From: Aeromicrobium sp.
Lineage (GTDB): Bacteria; Actinomycetota; Coriobacteriia; Anaerosomatales; Anaerosomataceae
Assembly (NCBI GenBank): GCA_015351705.1
Contig: JADIIM010000034.1
Location: 1 to 64,000, forward strand
Length of the DNA stretch: 64,000 bases
Direction of reading: 5' to 3'
Shown here: positions 16,487-27,365 of the stretch, piece after piece
Position numbering within the stretch: position 1 is the first letter of the stretch
How the letters are laid out: every line of letters begins with the position of its first letter
Position numbers and translations under genes: made by a program
The notes under the pieces: generated by a model
The model's input: the letters and a program-made list of their open reading frames with translations, nothing else
Databases searched by the model: none
Told to the model about the DNA's origin: nothing

Positions 16487-16855
16487 TCAGCCCCGACCCC
16501 CTTCCAGTGTCGCGTCCACGAACGTTCTCATCCGGTCCCATACGTCGGTCCACGCAGTGAGCACCGCCTCGCCCTCGGCGGTGATCGTGTAGTACTTCCG
16601 GGGCGGCCCGCTCACCGACGGTTCCACTCTGCTGGCGAGCAGCCCCTGTCCTTCGAGCGAGCGGAGCACCGGATACAGCGTGCCCTGCTTGACGGCCATG
16701 CCCTCTGCCGAGGCGGCTTCGAGCAGCTTGGCGATCTGGTAGCCGTACAGCGGTTCGCCCGAGCGCTTGAGCACCGCGAGCAGGACGAGCGCCACGGTGC
16801 CGGCGTTGAGCTCCTTCTGGAACTTGCGTACGGCGATGTCCGCGCTCTCGGTCAC
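16487..16855 (-). CDS. PadR-family transcriptional repressor
   Basis: This encodes 122 residues. A winged helix of PadR type is clear (LLAVLKRSGEPLYGYQIAKL, then AVKQGTLYPVLRSLEGQGLL and the wing RKYYTITAEGEA), with a short C-terminal dimerisation helix. It starts at GTG with AAGGAGGTG upstream. It heads a minus-strand operon with the HAAS, toastrack lipoprotein and PLDc_N genes. The promoter region carries repeated palindromic elements, so autorepression of the operon, relieved by an envelope or chemical signal, is the likely mode. Confidence 0.94.
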   Translation of the reverse strand: MTESADIAVRKFQKELNAGTVALVLLAVLKRSGEPLYGYQIAKLLEAASAEGMAVKQGTLYPVLRSLEGQGLLASRVEPSVSGPPRKYYTITAEGEAVLTAWTDVWDRMRTFVDATLEGGRG

Positions 16856-16892
16856 CGGGCTCCACCTCCTTCGGTCTCCTCGACGCTATTAA

Positions 16893-19366
<2,474 letters not shown>

Positions 19367-19456
19367 CCGTTCGTCGCGCGTTAACGCCCATTCAACTCAA
19401 GTATCGGACCGAACGTCCCGATGTTCTCCCTGTATGGATGGTAGAGTCCCGGCGGG

Positions 19457-19474
19457 CCCGGCAGGCCTGCCGGG
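19457..19474. terminator. palindromic hairpin after DUF2207 gene
   Basis: CCCGGCAGG followed directly by its complement CCTGCCGGG gives a nine-bp palindrome about 90 nt after the DUF2207 stop and 37 nt before the next ATG. It may be a terminator or a leader structure of the next gene. Confidence 0.45.
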
Positions 19475-19510
19475 TTCCGCACTCACGTGAGACGACCGGG
19501 AGGCCTGAGG

Positions 19511-19984
19511 ATGCATCGACGCATCGTCCCCATCGGTATCATGGCCGCACTCGTGGTGCCCGCACCCGCGTTCGCCGCGTCCGGCGACGTCCCACCGGTG
19601 CTGAGCACCGGTGCTGGCGTGGTCACGCTCGCGGCTGCCGCAGGACTTCTGGTCGTCATGCTCTCGTTGCGCTCGCTTGCGCAGGGCGCGGCCATCGCCG
19701 AGAACATCACGTATGCCGTGCTCGCGGTGGTGTGCCTCTCGGCGTCCGTGCTCGTCGGGTGGTTGGGACGCGCGGGCATCGAGGCGCTCTCGGCGGAGCA
19801 GGCCCGGCTTGCCGCAGACCTGCTCGGTCTAGCGGCGATGGTGCTCTTCGGGGTCTACTTCTTCCGCGTCAGGCAGGCGATGTCCCGGTTTCTGAAGCGT
19901 CTGGACGGCGAGTCGCAGATGCTCGCCACCGTGCTCGACCCCGATGTCACCGACCAGCAGATGGACTCGCGAACGGATGGGTGA
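19511..19984 (+). CDS. small membrane protein of unknown function
   Basis: This encodes 157 residues. An N-terminal signal or signal anchor (IMAALVVPAPAFAASG) is followed by three hydrophobic segments (about 33-55, 65-88 and 100-122), then a hydrophilic tail (RVRQAMSRFLKRLDGESQM). GGGAGG lies seven nt before the ATG at 19511. I do not recognise the family. It overlaps or abuts the next small gene, suggesting a two-gene unit. Confidence 0.72.
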   Translation: MHRRIVPIGIMAALVVPAPAFAASGDVPPVLSTGAGVVTLAAAAGLLVVMLSLRSLAQGAAIAENITYAVLAVVCLSASVLVGWLGRAGIEALSAEQARLAADLLGLAAMVLFGVYFFRVRQAMSRFLKRLDGESQMLATVLDPDVTDQQMDSRTDG

Positions 19985-19988
19985 CCTG

Positions 19989-20219
19989 ATGGGCAATCCA
20001 CTCGCACAGCGCATGGAAGAGGTGCTGCGCCCGCTCGTGGGCGTGGTGCTCGCGAGCGTGTCGGTGGATCTGGAGTCCCGGCGCATCGGCAAGGACCCCG
20101 ACACCATCACCTACGGGGACGTGGACCTGATAGCCGAGAACCTCTCCGAGCAGCTGCGATTGCTGCTCGGCAAGGACGTCGCCGAGGCGGCCGCACGCAA
20201 GGTCCGCGCGTTGATGTGA
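19989..20219 (+). CDS. small soluble hypothetical protein
   Basis: This encodes 76 residues (MGNPLAQRMEEVL start). It is mostly helical with no signal or membrane segment (LRPLVGVVLASVSVDLESRRIG, IAENLSEQLRLLLGKDVAEAAA, split here). The start could also be the in-frame ATG at 19977 inside the end of the preceding gene. It lies between that membrane protein and tRNA-Ser(GGA). No family is recognised. Confidence 0.7.
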   Translation: MGNPLAQRMEEVLRPLVGVVLASVSVDLESRRIGKDPDTITYGDVDLIAENLSEQLRLLLGKDVAEAAARKVRALM

Positions 20220-20297
20220 GCCCGCGCTCGCGTTGCCCCGCGGGGGTCCGGCCGCTATACTCGCCTTTGCCGCGCCGCCGGAAGGTGGGCGCGATCC

Positions 20298-20390
20298 GGA
20301 GAGCTGACCGAGTGGTTGAAGGTGCACGACTGGAAATCGTGTGTGCGGCGTTGAGCCGTACCCAGGGTTCGAATCCCTGGCTCTCCGCCA
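20298..20390 (+). tRNA. tRNA-Ser(GGA)
   Basis: Type II tRNA with acceptor GGAGAGC/GCTCTCC, anticodon stem-loop ACGACTGGAAATCGT giving GGA, long variable arm (GTGCGGCGTTGAGCCGTAC), T-loop GGGTTCGAATCCC and encoded CCA. It reads UCC/UCU. It stands 78 nt after the preceding gene and is followed by a terminator-like hairpin. Confidence 0.97.
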
Positions 20391-20400
20391 GAGACTGACG

Positions 20401-20425
20401 TGGGCCGCCCTCCATGGGCGGCTCA
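20401..20425 (+). terminator. hairpin after tRNA-Ser(GGA)
   Basis: GCCGCCC and GGGCGGC form a seven-bp stem with a five-nt loop, extendable with one mismatch to ten pairs, eleven nt after the tRNA. It is the probable tRNA terminator, ahead of the thymidine kinase gene. Confidence 0.6.
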
Positions 20426-20471
20426 CGCGTATCATAGGGACATACGCAGGTGCGCGTCGGGAGGCGATGTG

Positions 20472-21038
20472 ATGGCTCGGGCCGGTCGGTTGCACGTGAT
20501 CGCGGGATGCATGAGCAGCGGCAAGACCGGAGAGCTCATCCGTCTGCTGTCACGACACGCGGTCACCGGCGACTCGATCGTCATCTACAAGCACGCCGTC
20601 GACTCGCGCGACGGCTGCATGGCCCGCTCCCGTCTCGGCACGGAGATGGAAGCGCGTGTGGTGGAGGACCCCGCCGAGATCATCGCCGACGGCTGCCGCG
20701 TGGTGGCGGTCGAAGAGGGCCAGTTCTTCGGCGACGGCCTCGTCCCCGTCGTGCGCCGACTGCTCGCCGAGGGCGCGCTCGTCTATGTCACCGGGCTCAA
20801 CCAGGACTTCCGGGGCGAGCCGTTCGGCGTGATGCCGACGCTCATGGCCCTCGCTGACGAGCTCACGCTCCTCACCGCGATCTGTCAGACGTGCCACGGG
20901 GTGGGCACGCGCACCCAGCGCATCATCGATGGCCGACCTGCGCTGTGGGACTCGCCGCTCATCCTGGTGGGAGGCGGCGACTTCTACGAGGCGCGTTGCC
21001 CGGACTGCCACGAGGTGCCGGGACGCCCGGAGGCCTAG
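20472..21038 (+). CDS. tdk: thymidine kinase (type II)
   Basis: This encodes 188 residues. It phosphorylates thymidine to dTMP in pyrimidine salvage. Visible are the P-loop GCMSSGKTGELIR, VVAVEEGQFFGDGL (catalytic Glu region), the lasso DFRGEPFGVMPTLMALADE and the zinc cysteines CQTC and CPDC near the C-terminus. The ATG at 20472 has GGGAGG eight nt upstream and begins just before the first beta strand (RLHVIAGCM). Length is normal for the family. Confidence 0.95.
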   Translation: MARAGRLHVIAGCMSSGKTGELIRLLSRHAVTGDSIVIYKHAVDSRDGCMARSRLGTEMEARVVEDPAEIIADGCRVVAVEEGQFFGDGLVPVVRRLLAEGALVYVTGLNQDFRGEPFGVMPTLMALADELTLLTAICQTCHGVGTRTQRIIDGRPALWDSPLILVGGGDFYEARCPDCHEVPGRPEA

Positions 21039-21054
21039 CGCGCGCCTACGGAGG

Positions 21055-22017
21055 CTACCGCTCCCACGGCCGCGCACGGCGCTCGACGGCCACCGTGCTG
21101 CCGGACTGGCTGCGCGCGTAGGTGAGCAGCTCCTGGCCGATGTCGGTCAGCGTGATCACGGAGTCCGGGAACTCGTCGGTCAGCAGCATGACCGCCGCCG
21201 AGATGGTCATCGGACCGTGCTTCACCGCGGTGCCCGACCGTGACGTGAGCATGAAGTAGCCGCGCTCCCGGTCCTCGTCTTCGTAGTAGTCCATCACGTC
21301 GAGGTCGAACGCCCGCACGATCTGGCGCGCTACCTCCTCGGCCTTGTCCGGTTCGCAGAGCACCACGAAGTCGTCGGCGCCGAGGTGTCCCGTGAACGCG
21401 TCCTCGCACTCGGCATAGCGCACCGACTCCGAGATGAGCTCGGCCACGTGGTGGAGCAGGAGGTCGCCACGGGAGAAGCCGTAGCGCTTGTTGAATGCGC
21501 GGAAGCCGTCGATGTCGATGAAGATGGCGCCGAACGGCCGCTTGCGCGTCAGGCGGAAGGCGATGTGCTCCTCAGTGAGTGCGTTGGCCGGCAGTCCGGT
21601 GAGGGCGTTTGAGAAGCGCTCGCGGCGCATCCGACGCACGATCATCTGGATGCGTGCATCGAGCACGAGCGGGTCGACGGGCTTGGCCACGAAGTCGTCG
21701 GCGCCCGCCTCGATCGCCATGATCTCAAAGCCCGACTCACCGAGGCTCGTCATGACGAGGATCGGGATGTTGCGGCTACGCGAGTCGGCTTTCATGCGTT
21801 TGCAGACCTCGAAGCCGTCGATGTCGGGCAGGTTGAGGTCGAGCAGGATAGCGTCGGGGGTGATCTCGGCGAGTGCGTGCAGGCCGGTGATCCCGTCCGG
21901 AGCGGACGTCACCAGGTAGCCACGCTCCTGGAGCGACATGGTGATCATCTGTCTCAGCGTGGCCGAGTCCTCCACCACCAAGACGGTGTACTTCTCCCCG
22001 TTGGGCCGCTGACTCAT
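21055..22017 (-). CDS. response regulator with degenerate GGDEF domain
   Basis: This encodes 320 residues. A receiver domain (10-128) has E16/D17, phospho-acceptor D60 in LLDLNLPD and K112. A GGDEF-type domain (about 135-318) follows, but the active-site motif reads GADDF (213-217) instead of GGDEF, and no RxxD inhibitory site precedes it. Phosphorylation by an unlinked kinase may therefore control a domain that binds GTP or partners rather than makes c-di-GMP; residual activity cannot be excluded. The ATG at 22017 follows a GGGGGG RBS. It is convergent with tdk, 16 nt away. Confidence 0.88.
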   Translation of the reverse strand: MSQRPNGEKYTVLVVEDSATLRQMITMSLQERGYLVTSAPDGITGLHALAEITPDAILLDLNLPDIDGFEVCKRMKADSRSRNIPILVMTSLGESGFEIMAIEAGADDFVAKPVDPLVLDARIQMIVRRMRRERFSNALTGLPANALTEEHIAFRLTRKRPFGAIFIDIDGFRAFNKRYGFSRGDLLLHHVAELISESVRYAECEDAFTGHLGADDFVVLCEPDKAEEVARQIVRAFDLDVMDYYEDEDRERGYFMLTSRSGTAVKHGPMTISAAVMLLTDEFPDSVITLTDIGQELLTYARSQSGSTVAVERRARPWER

Positions 22018-22136
22018 GGTGCCCCCCTTGCTTCGCGCCTCACCCAGGGTACCGCGAACCGCCGAGTGATGGTAGCGGTGGAGCGGCGTGCTTCTTGCTT
22101 GCCCAGAGACGCACGACACGCATGAAGGGAGCGCTT

Positions 22137-22457
22137 ATGGCCTCACACGATCCACATCGCGCCGCGCCCGCAACGGTGCGGATGCTCGCATTCCTGCACA
22201 CCCACCGCAGAGAGCGGGGACTGCCGACCACGGTCGCGCTGGAACTGCCCGCCCCCGGTGCGAGCGTTGCGGATCTTGCGCGCACGCTCGAGTTGCCGCT
22301 CGACCTCGTCGAAGGCGCGTTCGTCAACGGCGAGCTCGTGGGACTCGGGGCGACGGTCCGCCCGGGCGATCGCGTCGCCATGGTCCCGCCAGGCACGCCC
22401 GCGTCGCACCCGGCGTTCTTCGGCAGGCGGGGCATCGAGGCGCATGCGGTCATCTGA
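22137..22457 (+). CDS. MoaD/ThiS-like beta-grasp protein without C-terminal Gly-Gly
   Basis: This encodes 106 residues. Residues 14-85 resemble a ubiquitin-like sulfur carrier: LELPAPGASVADLARTLELP, VEGAFVNGELVGLGATV and RPGDRVAMVPPGTP. However the chain continues through HPAFFGRRGIEAHAVI and lacks the terminal GG that MoaD and ThiS need for adenylation and thiocarboxylation. It may be a regulatory or binding member of the family, like the Ub-Mut7C group. AAGGGAG lies five nt before the ATG. It is divergent from the response regulator and convergent with pntB. Function unknown. Confidence 0.72.
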   Translation: MASHDPHRAAPATVRMLAFLHTHRRERGLPTTVALELPAPGASVADLARTLELPLDLVEGAFVNGELVGLGATVRPGDRVAMVPPGTPASHPAFFGRRGIEAHAVI

Positions 22458-22538
22458 CGGCGTGTTGTGCGGACCGCGCGGCGTACGGACGGCGCGCCGT
22501 CACTAGGCTTGGCGCCGCGCTGCTCTGGCTACCCGGAC

Positions 22539-23963
22539 TCAGCCCCCGTTGCGGCCCCACAGCTGAGGGACCGTCTCCTTGGCATCGCCGAGCATCAAGA
22601 TGGTGTCCGGGTCGTCGTACAGCGGGTTGGGGACACCGGAGTAGCCCGGTTTCTCATCGAGGTTGCAGACGATCACGGCGCCGGCCTCGTGGGCGCGCAG
22701 GATCGGCATGCCCGAGATGGGCGTCCCCTCGACCGTGATCGCGGCGGGGTTCACCACGTCGCACGCTCCCACGATGATCGCCACATCGGTAGTGGCGAAG
22801 TCGTCGTTGATGTCGTCCATCTCGAAGAGCTTGTCGTACTCGACCTCGGCCTCGGCGAGCAGGACGTGCATGTGACCGGGCATCCGTCCCGCCACGGGGT
22901 GGACGGCGAAGCGCACGAGCTTGCCGCCCGCCTCGAGCTTGGACGCCAGCGTCGCGACCTCTCCCTGGGCCTGTGCGACGGCCATGCCGTAGCCCGGCAC
23001 GATGATGACCGAGGTGGCACCCGCAAGCGCGCGGCGTGCGCGGACGGCCGGGTCGTCGAAGACCGGTGCCGGCGCGTTCTCGGCCGCCTGCGCGGGACTC
23101 GGGTCAGCAGCCGGCTCTGATTCGGCGGGCGCCACCGGCGCGCCCTCGGCCAGCTGGCTGCCCACCAGGATGCTTCCCACGCGGCGGTTCATCGCGCGTG
23201 CCATCACCATCGTGAGGATGAAGCCCGACGAGCCGACCATCGCGCCGGCGGCGATCAGCATCTGGTTGCCGAGGGCGACGCCGACGAAGGCGGCGGCCAG
23301 TCCGGAGAACGTGTTGAGGAACGAGATGAGCACCGGCATGTCCGCGCCGCCCACGCGGACGGCGAAGAGCGCGCCAAGGGCGAGCGAGGCAGCGGCGACC
23401 CCTGCAACAGGCAGCGTGGCGGCCGACTCCCCGGCCGGACCGGCGAGCACCGCGAGGGCCGCGCCGCCCGCGAGCAGCACGAAGAGAAGCAGGTTGTGCG
23501 CGGGCAGCGCGGTCGGACGCTGTCGGAACCAGCCGGCGAGCTTCCCGCCGGCCACGATACTTCCCGCAAGCGTCGCCCCGCCGACCACGAGGCCCACGTA
23601 GCCGAACACCTGGTTGACCGCTGCAAGCTCGGCGCCTTCGCGTGTGAGCTCCACGAACGAGACCAGGCATGCCGCGCCGCCACCCGCGCCGTTCTGGAAG
23701 GCCACGAGCGCCGGGATGCGCGTCATGTCGACGCGCGCCGACACGACGTAGCCGACGCCGCCGCCCAGCAGGAACGCCACGACCACCACGGCGGTGTCGC
23801 CGATGGTGTTGCGGTAGACGAGCAAGGCGAGTGCGATGGCGAAGGCAAGCGCCGCGGTGAGGTTCCCCCGTCGCGCGCCTATCGGGGTCCTGAACTGAGC
23901 GATGCCGCCGACGAAGATGGCGATCACCGCGAGGTCGATCAGAAGCTCCTGCCAGGAGGTCAT
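22539..23963 (-). CDS. pntB: NAD(P) transhydrogenase subunit beta
   Basis: This encodes 474 residues. About nine membrane helices (residues 1-285) form part of the proton channel. A linker rich in Ala/Pro/Glu follows, then the NADP(H)-binding domain III (about 310-474) with VIIVPGYGMAVAQAQ, EAEVEYDKLFEMDDINDDF and VNPAAITVEGTPISGMP. With PntAA and PntAB it couples proton flow to hydride transfer between NADH and NADP+, supplying NADPH. It is the last gene of a three-gene minus-strand operon. Confidence 0.97.
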   Translation of the reverse strand: MTSWQELLIDLAVIAIFVGGIAQFRTPIGARRGNLTAALAFAIALALLVYRNTIGDTAVVVVAFLLGGGVGYVVSARVDMTRIPALVAFQNGAGGGAACLVSFVELTREGAELAAVNQVFGYVGLVVGGATLAGSIVAGGKLAGWFRQRPTALPAHNLLLFVLLAGGAALAVLAGPAGESAATLPVAGVAAASLALGALFAVRVGGADMPVLISFLNTFSGLAAAFVGVALGNQMLIAAGAMVGSSGFILTMVMARAMNRRVGSILVGSQLAEGAPVAPAESEPAADPSPAQAAENAPAPVFDDPAVRARRALAGATSVIIVPGYGMAVAQAQGEVATLASKLEAGGKLVRFAVHPVAGRMPGHMHVLLAEAEVEYDKLFEMDDINDDFATTDVAIIVGACDVVNPAAITVEGTPISGMPILRAHEAGAVIVCNLDEKPGYSGVPNPLYDDPDTILMLGDAKETVPQLWGRNGG

Positions 23964-23982
23964 CGTCGCTCCGTTCGGAAGG

Positions 23983-24285
23983 CTAGCGCTTGAACATGCC
24001 GGTCATGCGGTCGGTCACGGCGAACCCGCCGACGAGGTTGAACGCGCCGAGGACGATCGCGGCCGCCCCGAGGCCGATCTCGATGGCGGTCGGCCTGGGC
24101 GCGAAGCCGACCGCCGAGGTGGCCGGCGAGAACAGCAGCAGGGCACCGAGTACGGTGACCGCCGAGATGGCGTTGGTGAACGACATCAGCGGCGTGTGCA
24201 GCCGCTGCGGAACGCGGGAGATGAGCGCGTAGCTCACCACCGAGGTCACCGCGAAGATCCCGAGCATGAGCGCGATCTCGTTCAT
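23983..24285 (-). CDS. pntAB: NAD(P) transhydrogenase subunit alpha, membrane part
   Basis: This encodes 100 residues with three membrane helices (NEIALMLGIFAVTSVVSYAL, then AISAVTVLGALLLF and the last over AAAIVLGAFNLVGGF). It ends VTDRMTGMFKR, the usual PntAB C-terminus. The separate reading frame shows that the alpha subunit is split, as in many actinobacteria and alphaproteobacteria. It starts three nt after pntAA and ends 19 nt before pntB. Confidence 0.96.
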   Translation of the reverse strand: MNEIALMLGIFAVTSVVSYALISRVPQRLHTPLMSFTNAISAVTVLGALLLFSPATSAVGFAPRPTAIEIGLGAAAIVLGAFNLVGGFAVTDRMTGMFKR

Positions 24286-24288
24286 CGG

Positions 24289-25452
24289 CTACTCCTGTCC
24301 GCCCATAGCGTGCAGCGCGCCGGTGTGCACGATCCGCCCGTCACGGGTCACGAGCGTGTGCTGGACGATCTCGTCGTCCCAGTCGGGTGCGTCGATGCCC
24401 TTCTTGAAGAGGTTCTTCACGAACGCGAGCATGTTCTTGCCGTAGAGCCAACTCGCGTGCACCGGCACCGAGCCCGGGATGTTCACGTAGCCCATCACGT
24501 TGACGCCGTGCATGACCGTCTCCTGCGCGGGCACGGTCACCTCGCAGTTGCCGCCCTGGTCGACGGCCACGTCCACCACGACCGACCCCGCCTTGACCGG
24601 CTCGAGCATCTCCTTGGTGATGAGGACCGGCGCGACCTCACCGGGTACCAGCGCGCTTGCGATGATCACGTCGGCCGCGGCCACGAGCGGCGCGAGTGCC
24701 TCGCGCTCCCGCGCGAGCCACTCCTCGGGCAGCGCACCGGCGTACCCGCCTTCACCGATGGCGAACTCGTCAGGCGCCTCGAAGCCGACGACCTTCGCGC
24801 CGAGGCTCGCCGCCTCCTCACGTGCGGCCGCGCGGATGTCGACGGCCTTGACGATCCCGCCGAGGCGCTTGGCCGTGGCGATCGCCTGCAGGCCTACCAC
24901 ACCCGCGCCTATGATGAGGAACTCGGCGGGCTTGGTGGCCCCGATCGCGGTGCCGATCATCGGCACGAAGCGGGGGAGAGCCGCGGCGGCCATGATGACC
25001 GATTTGTAGCCGGTGACCGTGGACATCGACGAGAGTGCATCCATGCCCTGCGCGCGCGAGATGCGGGGGATGCCGTCCATCGTGAGCGACGTCACGCGGC
25101 GGTCGCGCAGCGTGCGCACGATGTCGTGGTTGGCGGGCGCCGCCGGATGCAGGAACGTGATGAGCATCGCGCCTTCCCGAACCAGGTCGGCCTCGTGGAT
25201 GCCGAGCGCGGCGTTCATGTGGGGCTGCTTGACCTTGAGCACGACATCGGCCGCGGCGAAGAGTTCACGCGTGTCGGTGACGATGCGCGCACCGGCGGCC
25301 TGGTACTCGTCGTCTGTGTGGAGCGATCCCTCACCGGCACCCGTCTCGACGTGCACATCGAAGCCCATCTGCACGTAGGCCGCGACCTCCTCGGGGAGTG
25401 CCGCGACCCGGTGCTCGCGCTCGAGTATCTCCTTCGGGATGCCGATGATCAT
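24289..25452 (-). CDS. pntAA: NAD(P) transhydrogenase subunit alpha, NAD-binding part
   Basis: This encodes 387 residues of the soluble NAD(H)-binding domain I, related to alanine dehydrogenase. Signatures are IGIPKEILEREHRVAALPEEV at the N-terminus, the central Rossmann motif GAGVVGLQAIATAKRLGG and VVDVAVDQGGNCEVT. It delivers hydride to NADP+ on PntB. AGGAGG precedes the ATG at 25452, and this gene opens the pnt operon; the promoter must lie in the 126 nt upstream. Confidence 0.97.
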   Translation of the reverse strand: MIIGIPKEILEREHRVAALPEEVAAYVQMGFDVHVETGAGEGSLHTDDEYQAAGARIVTDTRELFAAADVVLKVKQPHMNAALGIHEADLVREGAMLITFLHPAAPANHDIVRTLRDRRVTSLTMDGIPRISRAQGMDALSSMSTVTGYKSVIMAAAALPRFVPMIGTAIGATKPAEFLIIGAGVVGLQAIATAKRLGGIVKAVDIRAAAREEAASLGAKVVGFEAPDEFAIGEGGYAGALPEEWLAREREALAPLVAAADVIIASALVPGEVAPVLITKEMLEPVKAGSVVVDVAVDQGGNCEVTVPAQETVMHGVNVMGYVNIPGSVPVHASWLYGKNMLAFVKNLFKKGIDAPDWDDEIVQHTLVTRDGRIVHTGALHAMGGQE

Positions 25453-25578
25453 GGTTCCTCCTGGTCCTCAGGGCTGCCAGCCGATGCATAAGCCGCGCAG
25501 CGGACTGCATCAAGCGCGGCGTCGTCGGGTCCATCGTCTATCTTCCCATACGGCGCGGGGAAGACCACCCCGAACCGA

Positions 25579-27108
25579 TCACCGCACGCGAATGGCGTTG
25601 CGCCCCGCGTCCTTCGCCTCGTAGAGCGCCTGGTCAGCGCGTGCCAGCATCGGGTCGATGCCGTCGTCGGCGGGCCCGGCCGAGGTCACCCCGATGCTTG
25701 CGGTCACGTGAAGCGGCGTGTCGCCTGCCGCCATGGGCGCCTGTTCGATCGCGAGGCGGATGCGCTCGGCAAGGCCGATCGCGCCATCGTGGTCCGTTGA
25801 CGGGGCGAGTACCAGGAACTCCTCGCCCCCCATCCGCGCCGCGAGGTCGTAGTCCCGCACCGTCGATCGGATACGCTCGGCGATGTCGACGAGCACCGCA
25901 TCACCCACCGCGTGACCGTGCGCGTCGTTGACGTTCTTGAAGTGGTCGAGGTCGAGCATCATCACGGACAGCGGCGCGCCAGTGCGGCGGAAGCGGGCGA
26001 ACTCCTCCGTGAGGCGTTGGATGGCCTTGCGCCGGTTGGCCAGCCCGGTGAGCTCGTCGGTGACCGTCAGGCGCTCAAGGTCGTCGCGGTAGCGATCGAG
26101 CGCCTGCTCCACACGGCGGCGCGAGGTGATGTCACGCAGGGTGATCAGGTTCCCCGTGAGAGCGCCATGGTCCCGGAGCGGGGCCCAGCGGACCTCAAGG
26201 ACGAGGTCGTTGACGTGCTCGAACGTGGCCTCGCGCGCATGCTCAGAGACCGGATGGCCCTCGGCGTGTGCGCACCAGTCGGGGAGCGCATCACAGGCGA
26301 CGCGACCGATCGCGTCTCCGGTGAGTCCGGTCAACTCCTGAGCCGCCGGGTTGATGTCCACGATGCGGGCGTGTGCGTCGAGCACGATGACCCCTTCGGC
26401 CATATGCTCCACGAGCCGGTCGCGGGCCATGGGGACGATGTCGAGCATCCCGTAGCGGAACAGCGCGAAGGCGATGAGCCAGCCGGTCGCGGTGAACACC
26501 ATGGGCGTCAGATCCAGGTCGGGGACCGGGCTCACGCCGAGCAGACTGGCGATGTTGATAAGCCACGGCAGCGACACGCCCAGCAGCGCTACGCCCGCCT
26601 GCCGGCGGTAGAGCGCCTGCGTGCGCACGAACGACTGGGCAAGCAGCACGAGAGTCACGAGGAGAAGCGCGTACGAGTAGACAGCGTTCACCCAGAACCA
26701 CGGACCGCCGCTGAGGATCGAGCCGGTCGTGCGGTGGCCGCCGTAGAACCACCCGTGGAGCGGGTCGGTCCACAAGATGATGAGCGTGAGGGCCGGGACG
26801 ACCGCGATCAGCGCGAGGTTGCGCCAGGTGAGGAGACGTGAGCGGCTCGTGAACTCGAGGGCGAAGGTGAGGATCGCGGCGGGGACGACCACCACGCCGA
26901 AGTAGGTCGCGTCGAGCCAGAAGGTGGCGACTCCGGGGTCGGCGGACAGCCAGCGGAGCGCGTACGTTGCGGCCCAGACCGACATGGCGCCCGTTGCGAC
27001 CGCCAGGCTCGTCGCGCCGGGCGCGGCACGGCGCCGCCAACTCGCCACCGCGACGACCGCGGAGGCGATGGCCGAGATGATGAGGGCAACCGCATAGCCG
27101 GTGTTCAT
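25579..27108 (-). CDS. 7TM-PAS-GGDEF diguanylate cyclase
   Basis: This encodes 509 residues. Residues 1-220 are seven membrane helices resembling the N-terminal 7TM region of histidine kinases. A PAS domain (about 225-335, GVIVLDAHARIVDINPAAQEL) follows, then a GGDEF domain with DELTGLANRR, the metal site MLDLDHFKNVND and an intact AARMGGEEF. RxxD (RDYD) lies five residues before GGEEF, so product inhibition by c-di-GMP is expected. AAGGAG lies nine nt before the ATG at 27108. It should make c-di-GMP in response to a membrane or PAS ligand signal. Confidence 0.92.
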   Translation of the reverse strand: MNTGYAVALIISAIASAVVAVASWRRRAAPGATSLAVATGAMSVWAATYALRWLSADPGVATFWLDATYFGVVVVPAAILTFALEFTSRSRLLTWRNLALIAVVPALTLIILWTDPLHGWFYGGHRTTGSILSGGPWFWVNAVYSYALLLVTLVLLAQSFVRTQALYRRQAGVALLGVSLPWLINIASLLGVSPVPDLDLTPMVFTATGWLIAFALFRYGMLDIVPMARDRLVEHMAEGVIVLDAHARIVDINPAAQELTGLTGDAIGRVACDALPDWCAHAEGHPVSEHAREATFEHVNDLVLEVRWAPLRDHGALTGNLITLRDITSRRRVEQALDRYRDDLERLTVTDELTGLANRRKAIQRLTEEFARFRRTGAPLSVMMLDLDHFKNVNDAHGHAVGDAVLVDIAERIRSTVRDYDLAARMGGEEFLVLAPSTDHDGAIGLAERIRLAIEQAPMAAGDTPLHVTASIGVTSAGPADDGIDPMLARADQALYEAKDAGRNAIRVR

Positions 27109-27256
27109 CGCGCGCGTCTCCTTGCCTGCATATCCGGCTTTCGTGAGTGTATCGGGAACCGCGGGTGCGCGCTTGACTGGATACCTGGTGCGTTGCCCCG
27201 GCATCGGAGCCTCGGTATACTGCGCTACGCCGCCTTCGCGCAGGCGGCACCCCTGC

Positions 27257-27349
27257 GGAGGGGTGGCAGAGTGGTTGAATGCGGCGGTCTCGAAAACCGT
27301 TAGGCGGGTTTCCCCCGTCTCGAGGGTTCGAATCCCTCCCCCTCCGCCA
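27257..27349 (+). tRNA. tRNA-Ser(CGA)
   Basis: Type II tRNA with acceptor GGAGGGG/CCCCTCC, anticodon stem-loop CGGTCTCGAAAACCG giving CGA, long variable arm, T-arm GAGGGTTCGAATCCCTC and encoded CCA at 27347-27349. It reads UCG. Its 3' part is duplicated about 0.94 kb downstream (28255-28278), the pattern expected when a tRNA end serves as an integration site. Confidence 0.97.
27313..27336 (+). repeat. att-like direct repeat, tRNA copy
   Basis: A 24-nt stretch of the tRNA-Ser(CGA) variable arm and T-arm (starting CCCCGTCTCGAGGG) that recurs exactly at 28255-28278. The tRNA-side copy is part of the functional gene. Confidence 0.65.
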
Positions 27350-27365
27350 GTACGACACAGAAGAG

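Noticed and set aside
20391-20471. SRP RNA gene near tRNA-Ser(GGA)
   Set aside because: The conserved GGAAGCAGC-type core is absent; the sequence is explained by a tRNA terminator hairpin and the tdk leader.
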